Made by a program: the position numbers and the translations under genes. From positions 186,001 through 250,000 of the forward strand of contig JAJEKV010000274.1 in assembly GCA_021234155.1 (NCBI GenBank): a stretch of DNA of 64,000 nucleotides. Direction: 5' to 3'. Below the pieces are notes generated by a model that made no database searches, had not been told where the DNA came from, and was given only the letters and a program-made list of their open reading frames with translations. Below are positions 34,401 through 44,160 of the stretch, in pieces. Within the stretch, counting starts at the first letter, position 1, and every line of letters begins with the position of its first letter. This DNA comes from Isoetes taiwanensis (Eukaryota; Streptophyta; Lycopodiopsida; Isoetales; Isoetaceae).

Positions 34401-34770
34401 GACATTCAACACCATGTATCTTTTATTGATATCTGAATGTAACATACATGCGATGTTAGCTATACTATTCTTTACATAACAGGCCAGGCCTGCACTTCCC
34501 CTCCGTATCTTGAAATCCTTGTCTTTCCAACATGTGAACAGCTGGTATCCTTCTTCCTCTGGCAGCCTCTTGACATTATGCTCCCATGTCTCTACCAGAC
34601 ATATTATGTCGCAGCTGTGGGCACCTTCTAGTCTCTCTCCGTCATCCCACGTGTACCCGGTACAGTTCCAGTACCATATTGTCAGCGTCTCTTCCCTCGA
34701 GGTTGTTCCTTCGGGGTCTCCGTGCCTTCTGTCCCATTGCCTGCTCTTCTTGGTCTTCCTCTGGTCTTCA
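31399..34770 (-). pseudogene. LINE ORF2: endonuclease - reverse transcriptase - CCHC
   Basis: Read right to left. An AP-like endonuclease domain (from about 34695) has DIICLVETWE, YYPPNSNK, LVGDLNARTRQEQ and SIVDYVILHD, with the final histidine at KRESHRPI. A frameshift near 33250 moves into the RT frame, which shows NYRTIM, GQAGFRLEHSTTDH, CFVDFRKVFDTVPRE, GVKQGCLLSP and the catalytic MLYADDLSMM near 32577. A further shift near 32480 leads to KIVIFGHKNRHRPF and the thumb (ATTQLYGAEAWGP). After more shifts a C-terminal zinc motif (ICRICDNGRVEDEN...HMINDC) ends the protein near 31399. Domain order is that of an L1-like non-LTR retrotransposon. At least three frameshifts make it inactive. Plus-strand frames over this region are shadows. 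Confidence 0.88.
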
Positions 34771-34773
34771 TTG

Positions 34774-35661
34774 TCAGAATTGGGCCCCCAAACCCTGCTT
34801 GCGTTGTTGATCTTCGTTTTCCCCGCTTCCGCTTCTTTCTGCCCCTCTGTTCTGATTCCCTTCCAATGCTACTCCTTGTGTCCCCACATTCTGTTCTTGC
34901 GATTGGGTAGCCTGTTCTCTTACCCTCTTGTGAAGGTAGACTTTGCCATTCCTGACCCCCACCTGTATTCCTGCTTGGTTCAACTCCCTGGCTTTGGCTA
35001 GCTCCCTGTGCAGCCCTTGACGCTGCATTACTGTTAGAGACTCCTGTACTTTGATTCCATTCCTCAATCTGGATCCCATCCGCAAGATTCTTTCTTTGGT
35101 TGCCAAGTCCCTCAGTGTCAGGTTTATGTGTCTCGATCTCCCTCTCCATTGACCTGACCGTAATGCCTTGACAATGACGCTCCTGTGTTCCTTGAACACT
35201 CTCTCTATCACTTCTGCAGTAACTCGATATATATCCTCGTTAGGTCTCTCCGCTACCCCAATTAGCCTAACATCGTGTTTAATTTTACTCTGCTCCTCAT
35301 ATTCCATTATATGTGGCTTTATCCTATCAAATGACTCCCATGCATCCAATTCAACATTTGATTTCTCTAATTCAACCAACCTTTGCAGAATTTTTGCCTT
35401 TTCCTCTTCGATCTCGTCCATTCTGCGCTGCATTTCCTCATTCGTCCTCTCCACCCCTCCTAACCTCGTGTCCATACTGGAGATGGCTAACTTGTTACGG
35501 TTGCATGTTTCAGCCAGTGCGTTGAGTGCATCCATGCTCGGAATTTTCGATTCTAACTGCTTGTCCATCTGTGCCAGAAAATCCCTAAGGTCCTGTTGGC
35601 TCACTGGCGCTCTCGCTGCATCTGCTCTCTTCTGCTGGCTGCTGTTGGTACTGTCGGCCAT
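34774..35661 (-). CDS. LINE ORF1 RNA-binding protein
   Basis: An intact 295-codon frame starting ATGGCC (MADSTNSSQQKRADAARAP). Residues ~55-115 are heptad-rich (NEEMQRRMDEIEEEKAKILQ), typical of the trimerising coiled coil of LINE ORF1 proteins. Residues ~125-215 contain KHDVRLIGVAERPNEDIYR and LRDLATKERILRMGSRLRN, resembling the RRM-like and C-terminal domains of L1 ORF1p. The tail is Gln/Glu/Gly-rich. ORF2 begins close to its end in another frame, as usual for bicistronic LINEs. ORF1 is open while ORF2 is broken. Confidence 0.75.
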   Translation of the reverse strand: MADSTNSSQQKRADAARAPVSQQDLRDFLAQMDKQLESKIPSMDALNALAETCNRNKLAISSMDTRLGGVERTNEEMQRRMDEIEEEKAKILQRLVELEKSNVELDAWESFDRIKPHIMEYEEQSKIKHDVRLIGVAERPNEDIYRVTAEVIERVFKEHRSVIVKALRSGQWRGRSRHINLTLRDLATKERILRMGSRLRNGIKVQESLTVMQRQGLHRELAKARELNQAGIQVGVRNGKVYLHKRVREQATQSQEQNVGTQGVALEGNQNRGAERSGSGENEDQQRKQGLGAQF

Positions 35662-35719
35662 AGCTTCTGTTTGCGAGAAAACTCTGCAGTGGCTCTGGGC
35701 AGCGCAACCGTGCTAGACT

Positions 35720-36360
35720 CCCTCTGGTAAGGTAGCCATAATACCTCCTTAAGGATATATATTACCTCCTTCTAAACGGTACTTTATTTGAAATTACCGT
35801 TTTAATTTGAATTTCAAAATGTCCATAATTATTCCGCCCATCTCTCTTTATTATTATTCGATCCTCTCTTCCCGATACTGTCATATTTCTTCTTCGTCGG
35901 TTGGCCGAAGGCGATCCTTTCTGAGCCGATTAGTTCGGTAGTTGCCTACCCGCATTAATTATGTATTTATGTGACTCAACATTCTGTCCTTTCTGCACTT
36001 CTGCATTTCTATATATCTGTATTTCTGTATTTTCTGTATTTTCTGTATTTCTATCATTTTGGTGATCTGGGAACCAGTTGGGGGCTGAGCCCACGCTATC
36101 CTGGCCTATGGCGGGGGTTATACCCCTCAGTCCATAATTTGCCCCATTCTCCTTTTTGACAATTTTGACAAATGGGGTATTCTTCATACCCCGCTAAAAG
36201 TCATATTTTGCTCTCCTGGCGTCAACGAGTTTTTAGTGGTGCAGGTTACCAGTTGGTGGGTCTAGCCCTCGCTATCCTGGTGTACGGCAGAGGCTTAGCC
36301 TCTCTGTCCCGTAGCTTGCCCCGTCCACCTTTTACTCTGAGGATCTCGTAGCCTTCTTGT
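35720..36360 (-). mobile_element. LINE 5' region with a duplicated segment
   Basis: Two related segments, 36073-36157 and 36248-36340 (offset 175 bp), share ACCAGTTGG, CGCTATCCTGG, TTGCCCC and a CTTTTT block. They lie upstream of ORF1 on the minus strand, where L1-type elements may carry tandem promoter monomers. The exact 5' end is not visible; 36361-36857 shows no gene. Confidence 0.45.
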
Positions 36361-36864
36361 TTTGCACTTTCAATGGTCCTGTTTTACCTTTACAAAATGT
36401 GTTCCCTCGATATTTTGTCGTTTTGTCGTCCGCATATCGTCCACTCTTCTCCAATTTTCTGTCTTTTCTGTCCGTTTGTTCGTTCAACATGGCATCGTTT
36501 TATTATCTATATTTGCTTACCTGTCACCCCTTGTCCTGTGTTTTTCCCGACTTCGACATATTCGCCACCCTTTTCTGCGTTCAGATTCGGTTTCTACCGT
36601 GATATGGTCCATCTCCCTTTGATTTGCCTGCTATCATCTTCCTTTTATTGTTGAATGTATCCTGTTATTGTCTAGCATACGGATGATACCGGTCAAAGTG
36701 TATCTCCTAAGACTCTTCCTCCTCTTATCATATGTCACCCGAAGTGTTTTGTTGCATGGTCATAACATGAATGTATGAAGGTATCCGCAGTTCCATAACC
36801 AGTTGTTCATTTTTGTTATAGAGTATAATAGTTTAGATCAGAAGCGATTCACATCAAAAGCAGG

Positions 36865-36870
<6 letters not shown>

Positions 36871-36909
<39 letters not shown>

Positions 36910-37435
36910 AGAGAGTAAGAGTATGATATATATTAAAAGGTATTATAGTACATATTTCCTATATGTAGGAGTAGTAGGCAATAAATAACAAGAACCAAAT
37001 TTAGGCAAGGACCATCCTTTGTAAGTTGAGGCTCGGATCATCACCAGGATCATCGTCAGCTAGCCATTGACATTTAAAGAACATGTAGAAGCCTTGAATC
37101 TTGCCAATCCTATCCAAAGCTATGTTGTAGTAGCGTCCAAACTTTCGATGGTGGGCTAAGGCCATAAGTGCCACCTCCATATTGAAGATGTTCTTCAGCC
37201 TGTCTAAAGAAAAGAGCTGCCCACCAAGAGCAATTCCACGTCTATGCTTCCAGATTGCCCAAAATGCTATATTGACCAGTGATGCTGATATTATGTCCCC
37301 ATCAGTTACAACTAATATCTCCAGCCAGCTACATTGCTCTGACCTAATACCGATGAGAGGACCTACCCATTTCCAGAAATCCAGAGTCTTGGGACAAAAG
37401 AATAGGTGTGAGAGGGTTTCCGTGTTGTTGCAGCC
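36871..37435 (-). mobile_element. 5'-truncated plant L1 LINE with poly(A) and target duplication
   Basis: A 41-T run (36868-36908) is the poly(A) tail on the minus strand. Upstream of it on minus is the zinc-binding C-terminus of a plant L1 ORF2 (zf-RVT type: TETLSHLFFCPKTLDFWKWV, then LVNIAFWAIWKHRRG) in an open frame ending at 37001. The 13-bp AAGCAGGCAATTT occurs at 36858-36870 and again at 37436-37448, a perfect target-site duplication. The insertion is therefore about 565 bp and strongly 5' truncated. The listed open frame extends past the duplication into host DNA by chance. Confidence 0.9.
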
Positions 37436-37841
37436 AAGCAGGCAATTTAAGCTACACAATAAAGCTGTTTTACAAGTAACATCCGTCATTTCAATTTTCT
37501 ATTCAAAATTCTCAAAACAAGATAACATTGGCATACTCAGATAACATTGTCATATTCAGCCATGTTTAAGGCATGGTATTTTCTCAAGAAACACAGTTTT
37601 TCTCTTCTGCAAGACTTCATCCACTTCAGTTAAACAATTAGATTCAGCCAAGGGCTGCTACGGGTTACCCATCTTAGCAATTGACAGAGACCACCTATGA
37701 AACATAAGCTAAAGAGGATTGATTCAAAAGAAAAACAAAACAGTAAGAAAACAAAAACTTAAGGTTATATCCTATCCACCTCAAACCCCTTCCACTTTTT
37801 CCCTTCTTTCCGTCTTTTCCTTGCTGCTTTATTCCATGGAT

Positions 37842-38386
37842 TCACTTCTTTTGCTTCTTTTCTGTCGAAGGCTCTCCTATCTTCTTGACCTTTTCCAGAT
37901 TTCTATGCATATAAGCCTGGCATATAAAATCCACTGGATTTTTCTCACAACAGAATATGCAGACCTTGCCGTAATCGACTATCATAAGATTATACTGGTA
38001 GCTGGAAGACTTCTGTATTGCTGCATGCATCTGGAGCCTGTTAAAGCATTGCATCACTCTGTCCATGTCTTGGCGCTGGACTGTATCGTTCTTGTCTGCT
38101 AGCCAAGCACTCCTAGAAGACCAAGGTTATAACCTGCATCCTTCATCGACTGCGCATGGTGAATACGATCACAAAACAAGCAATGGACGCGCCCACAGCT
38201 TATGCATGACGCCAGACCTTTATGTAAACATATGCATTCCGGCTCACAAATGCACCACGGGTTTAGATCTTCAAGGTCTGGGTTCCATGGCACGGTGAGA
38301 TTGCCCGGAACCCCCGATCTCGGGCGCTTCCTGGTTGGCCGCCTATCCCCGTCGCCATCGCTGATGATCTTCTTCCCGTTATTCAT
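37842..38386 (-). pseudogene. small Cys/His-rich protein gene, frameshifted
   Basis: The ATG at 38386 opens a frame with a basic nuclear-signal-like RRPTRKRPRS and a cysteine cluster (PWCICEPECICLHKGLASC, ISCGRVHCLFCDRIHH), likely zinc-binding. The frame stops at 38099 (LLGVLG). One base over, the sense continues as WLADKNDTVQRQDMDRVMQ and a second cluster (GKVCIFCCEKNPVDFICQ) to a Lys-rich end at 37842. One single-base change would explain the break, or a short intron. No named family recognised; the cysteine spacing vaguely recalls RING/B-box folds. Confidence 0.4.
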
Positions 38387-38450
38387 TCTAATTCTGGAAT
38401 CTGCCGGAGCCGGGTCGGGCGCTGCACTGAAGTCGGAGCTCGAAGAATAA

Positions 38451-39334
38451 AGAAAACTTGGAGGCGGAGCTTCACTCTTCGTCTTCTCCTTGTTATACCT
38501 TTTAGGGTTACGAAATCTATCTAAATTCCCACTTCTTTATTACGCCCGTCTGTCTTAATTGCCGGTCTTGTCTTATCCTATCCTTCTTATTTTCGTATGC
38601 GTGTATCCGCCACCTGTCTACTACCTGTTACACTGACACCTGTACTATGTCCTCCCTTAATCCATAACAGAGAAAATTTTAAGGGACCTATAATTTTATA
38701 TAAGTATAATGAATTGGCCATTCCTTGTAAAATATGCCCCCAAAAGTGTAGGCTGAACTGGCCATTTTTCCTATTTTTTTCTAATGTGGTTGCAACCCAA
38801 TTGGCGATTTTTGAACCAAATATCTAATAATGTGTAGCTTAAATGACGATTTTTAGCTAGATTCTTATTAAATATACAGCTAATTGCCCAAACATAAAGA
38901 AGTCGCTACCCTATATAAATGTGTTTAAGTTATATGTTGTATGAATTTGCCCCATGTATTTCAATAATGCACAGGTAGGGAGAATTAGAAATCGGATGCC
39001 GGAGTCTTCGTAAAGAGGATTGAAAATTGCCTCGACATTTGATTTTCCAAAAGAGCGGGATTATTCTTAGTTGGTAGATATATTATACTAGTAATGGTGC
39101 CCAGCATTGCTGGGCATAATTTGGAATCTTGTAAATGTTGGAAACTTGTGCATTTGGGTAGACTAACTTCTGGGCCCTTGGATCATTTTCGGAACTTGTA
39201 GAGTAATTTCTAGGCCATTGACCATTTTGGGAATTTTTAGAATGCAGGTGGCCATGTCTATGAGTTGTTGAGTTTGTTTACCAAATTTCAGATCAACACT
39301 CTCTCTTGCTGCTTTTACAACACCATGTAACCCT
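38451..39334. other. non-coding interval with a small palindrome
   Basis: AT-rich, no gene recognised. A perfect palindrome GCCCAGCATTGCTGGGC (odd centre) lies at 39099-39115. Confidence 0.45.
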
Positions 39335-39338
39335 TTAA

Positions 39339-42300
39339 CACTAGAGTTGTCCACTGGACCATCTGCGGTCCATGGACTAAAATTGGTCCATCGTACCTCT
39401 GCCACTTAAACCCATATATCTAGAGATGAACTTCTCCATTTTGCAATCTACCACCACCTTTTGAATCTTCACTTGATTCTTTATGATCTACAAGAATTTC
39501 ATGACCAATGGATTCACCCATATCTTGTGGTGATTGTCCAAAACTCATACAATATAGCAGTTTTTGTACTAGTCCAGAACAGCATTCTTCGTGTTTTCTA
39601 GCACAAAGGGGTCCAAACCTTGCTAAAATCAAAAGCAAATGATTTTTTATGATAAAACATATTAATTTGCATGTTCCCAAGTTTTTTCACTATTATATGA
39701 CATTAGATGAAGTTGCCATACCCAATTTTGCTCAAAAGGGTTGTTTGAGGGTATGAATTATTTCTCTCTTACTATTACAAGTTTTGGCCTAATTCTTGTG
39801 GCCATAAGTTATTGACTCTAAGAGCTATAGTCCGATATTTTTTTGAAGCATTCATAAGTTATAATGATTTCAATTTTAAGTAAAGAATCTCTTATATAGA
39901 ATTCAGGACAAAAATAAATCTAAAATGATTTAATAAAACTCATATATCATCTTTAGAAGGGTAATTAAAGATGCACGCTATGCACTACACTTATATCTAC
40001 GTAGATTATAATTTTATCAACCTATATCTAGTAGCTAATCATGCATTATCTACATTTGGTTGTATTTGTGACCACACGGTATTGGAGTTTAAGTATGCTA
40101 ATTGTACATATAAGTTCATCTTTTAGGAAATGCTATATTTTTAATGAATGCAAGCCTTCATTGGCAACATAGATCTCAAATTTCATGTCAAAATGACATA
40201 GTAGTTGGAAGATTTAAATATAAATATCTATGGACCATTAATGGTCAATACTTAGACTTACCAAAATTTGAATTATTTAATCAAGATAACACTCTTTTTC
40301 AACTCACATATGATAACACATGTGCATAGAGGTTCTTGATGTCATATGTTCCAAAAAACACAAAGAAATCTACTTCTCTTTTGCTATCATAAACTTACTA
40401 TTGTGTTTGCTGCCAGAAGTATTGTAGGTTAAGTATGATAATAATGCATGTAGATCATCTTTCATGACATGAGCTATATTTTTTTATGGATGCAAGCTTT
40501 CCTTGGTAATATAGATCTCTAATTTCATGTTAAAATAATTTGCTATATGCAAGAGTTGAATACAAATGGCCATTGACTATTTATGGTCCATAATTAAACA
40601 AATTGTTATCTAATATCATCTCTCTAAATATTGTGTTTGCTGCCAGAAGTATTGAAGGTTAAGGCCAGAAGGTTGCTGCCAGAACTAGAGTTGTCAGGCA
40701 ATGGACCAAAAATGGTGCATTTGCACTGTTCACTTTAAAATTCATATAAAATCAATGGTTCAAAATTTAACAAAATCCTTCCTAGAAGTTCATGTATGGC
40801 AGTCATGTTCCATATAAAAAATAGTTAAAAATCTATCTACTTCCAGTCTTGGAAGTTATGCTTATGTGAATCCAAGGGGGTCATGCAAAGACTGCCTTAT
40901 ATTTACATAAGGTAAAACTGTCTTAACAAAACGATTTTTTTGAATTTTTTCAGTATTTTCTTATTTTTCTATACAAGTTAAAGAATAAACACAAAAAACT
41001 GCACCTCATTCCGAGGTACGAGAAGGAAGATAGAGTTCTCCAAACATGACAGGGTCAAAACTGTTTTCCATCTTCTGTGGACCAATAATGGTTCCCAAAA
41101 GGCTGCTCTCGAATCAAATCTCTAACTTTTTCCACTAAACGTATTTTGGCGTGAAATTTGGAATATAAGTAGTAAACAAGTTATTTCATCATAAAAAAAT
41201 GTTTATTGGTCTTGATTTCTATGTTTTGGTTTTTTCATACAATTTTTAATACGATCGACTAATAATTTATGTCTATATTGAAGAAGAAAAAGAAGAATGA
41301 TTCAAGTTTGTCCTTCAAAAAATTATACCATGAAAGCTTATAACAATAGGAGACAAATGCAAAAAAAAAGCATACAAAACGAGCATAGCACTCGTTCTAA
41401 AAAAATCAAGAAAGATTTCTGTCCTGAGACCATTATTGGTCCACAGTTTGTTTAAAATTCAAGAACTTCCTCATGATCATCGATTGCAATGTGAATTTTT
41501 GGAAATGAGTAGTTCACGAGTTACTCTATTCATTAAAAATATGTAATACATATATTTTGTTGTTTGGATTAAGCATTTTAGCATCAACTTCAAATTATTT
41601 GCTAAATTACGTCTTTCATGAATTTTGAAGCATGTTCTTTGAGTTGTGACCTTCAAAAGTTATATTCTTAAAATATAACAAGTTGCAATACCAATGCAAT
41701 AAGAAAGAAGGAATACTATTAAATGCTATTATTATAAAAAGTAAAGATAATCTGCTATGTTTGCGGCCATTACTTGTCCAAATGTCTTAGGCCCATTATA
41801 AAACCAAGAGTGTCACCATCTTAAGCCAATTTCAGAACATAAGACACATGCATAGTACTCTGATTGATAATATTAGTTGGTTGTAAAATTGCCTCATTAG
41901 GTGTAATCTTGAGGCATAAGCAAATTGAATCTATGAGCATTTCTACTCATTCCTTATGCTATAGAAGATAATAATTCATCATTATCATTGTATAGATGAC
42001 AAATGAATAATAAATATGGTTATTTATAATATTTAGAGAGATGATATTAGATAACAATTTGTTTAATTATGGACCATAAATAGTCAACGGCTATTTGTAT
42101 TCAACTCTTGCACATAGCAAATTATTTTAACATGAAATTAGAGATCTATATTACCAAGAAGCTTGCATCCATAAAAAAATATAGCTCATATCATGAAAGA
42201 TGATCTACATGCATTATTATCATACTTAACCTACAATACTTCTGGCAGCAAACACAATAGTAAGTTTATGATAGCAAAAGAGAAGTAGATTTCTTTGTGT

Positions 42301-43282
42301 TTTTTGGAACATATGACATCAAGAACCTCTATGCACATGTGTTATCATATGTGAGTTGAAAAAGAGTGTTATCTTGATTAAATAATTCAAATTTTGGTAA
42401 GTCTAAGTATTGACCATTAATGGTCCATGGATATTTATATTTAAATCTTCCAACTACTATGTCATTTTGACATGAAATTTGAGATCTATGTTGCCAATGA
42501 AGGCTTGCATTCATTAAAAATATAGCATTTCCTAAAAGATGAACTTATATGTACAATTAGCATACTTAAACTCCAATACCGTGTGGTCACAAATACAACC
42601 AAATGTAGATAATGCATGATTAGCTACTAGATATAGGTTGATAAAATTATAATCTACGTAGATATAAGTGTAGTGCATAGCGTGCATCTTTAATTACCCT
42701 TCTAAAGATGATATATGAGTTTTATTAAATCATTTTAGGTTTATTTTTGTCCTGAATTCTATATAAGAGATTCTTTACTTAAAATTGAAATCATTATAAC
42801 TTATGAATGCTTCAAAAAAATATCGGACTATAGCTCTTAGAGTCAATAACTTATGGCCACAAGAATTAGGCCAAAACTTGTAATAGTAAGAGAGAAATAA
42901 TTCATGCCCTCAAACAACCCTTTTGAGCAAAATTGGGTATGGCAACTTCATCTAATGTCATATAATAGTGAAAAAACTTGGGTTGCTTTTGATTTTAGCA
43001 AGGTTTGGACCCCTTTGTGCTAGAAAACACGAAGAATGCTGTTCTGGACTAGTACAAAAACTGCTATATTGTATGAGTTTTGGACAATCACCACAAGATA
43101 TGGGTGAATCCATTGGTCATGAAATTCTTGTAGATCATAAAGAATCAAGTGAAGATTCAAAAGGTGGTGGTAGATTGCAAAATGGAGAAGTTCATCTCTA
43201 GATATATGGGTTTAAGTGGCAGAGGTACGATGGACCAATTTTAGTCCATGGACCGCAGATGGTCCAGTGGACAACTCTAGTG
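39339..43282. mobile_element. 3.9-kb foldback transposon with ~1.3-kb inverted arms, TTAA target duplication
   Basis: The left arm 39339-40632 and right arm 42028-43282 are inverted copies, nearly identical over their length apart from a ~37-bp segment (about 39639-39675) missing on the right. Both ends read CACTAGAGTTGTCCACTGGA inward and are flanked by TTAA (39335-39338, 43283-43286). The spacer (40633-42027) has no gene. The mirrored 61-codon frames (40144-40329 plus, 42329-42514 minus) and the ~80-codon frames at 39420-39680 and 42968-43201 are one arm sequence seen twice and show no domain. The motif TGGACCA / TGGTCCA recurs inside (40230, 40580, 40700, 41080, 41430 and the ends). TTAA duplication points to a piggyBac-like transposase in trans; CACTA-like ends are an alternative, but their usual 3-bp duplication does not match (TAA versus TTA). 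Confidence 0.8.
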
Positions 43283-43286
43283 TTAA

Positions 43287-44160
43287 AGGCATTGCATTGA
43301 TTGCATTATTTAGTGTGTGTTCCACCTTTAGCTATAGCTACCTTTAAAAGTACTTGGAACCTTCAATTGGAGCTCTAAATTGGAATGCCTGGTTGTTGTT
43401 AATTGTGTGCGCAAATAAAACATGAAACCTAAGGGTATGGCTCTTGCAAATTAAATATGAAACATTTGCAAAAGATGAAGGATGTGCTTAAATGGATTTT
43501 CTTGAATATATGTATCCCAAGTGTGACTACTCTAACACTTCTAGGAACTTTAAGTCACATTTAGACCATCGAACTTTTAGGGTTCTTCATTTCATGGTTG
43601 CAAGATCTTCATTTCATGGTAGGGTATCAAATTAGAAAATGGGTTATGTTGAAAGTAAATGATATAAACTGGGATACCAAAACATTTGGAAATTCTATGA
43701 AAGTTAAGCAAGATGGATAAAGCCAGTCTCCACCATTAGACATGCAAAGTTCTACTGTTTCTTGCTATTGTCTCTTGCTACTGTCTCTTATTCCTACCCA
43801 CAAAAGATCTGTAAGACACTTTATTGCCAAGCAAGTCCACTCTCAAATCTCCTATACTCTTGAACTTTTAGCAGTCTAGTTTTCTCTCCTGAAAGGCTAA
43901 GTTATTAAAGGTGCACGCCTTTCCATCATAGCTTCTGCATTATGCAGATGACTTGGACAGCATTGTTGGGCAGCCTGGACATCAAACATTTATTGAGGTA
44001 TGGAAAAAAATGTTTCTTCACAGCATAACTCTTTTGTGAAGATTGATATCCCTTTAACGCTCTAGAGAAGCATGTTAATATCTAATCCAAAAGACTGATT
44101 TCAAAATCCACAAACTTCTTGTCAATCTTCCACTTTATCTGCACTTTTTAAGTAATGACT
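43287..44160. other. non-coding interval
   Basis: AT-rich; nothing recognisable. Confidence 0.45.

Noticed and set aside
31370-36654. Plus-strand frames across the LINE
   Set aside because: They are complements of the minus-strand LINE frames, rich in Ser/Phe/Cys, with no domains of their own.
40144-42514. The mirrored 61-codon frames as a conserved gene in the foldback arms
   Set aside because: The identity follows from the inverted arms themselves; the frame is short, AT-rich and without a domain.
39339-43282. CACTA superfamily assignment from the CACTA ends
   Set aside because: The flanks give TAA and TTA, not a 3-bp direct duplication; TTAA on both sides fits better. CACTA remains a second choice.
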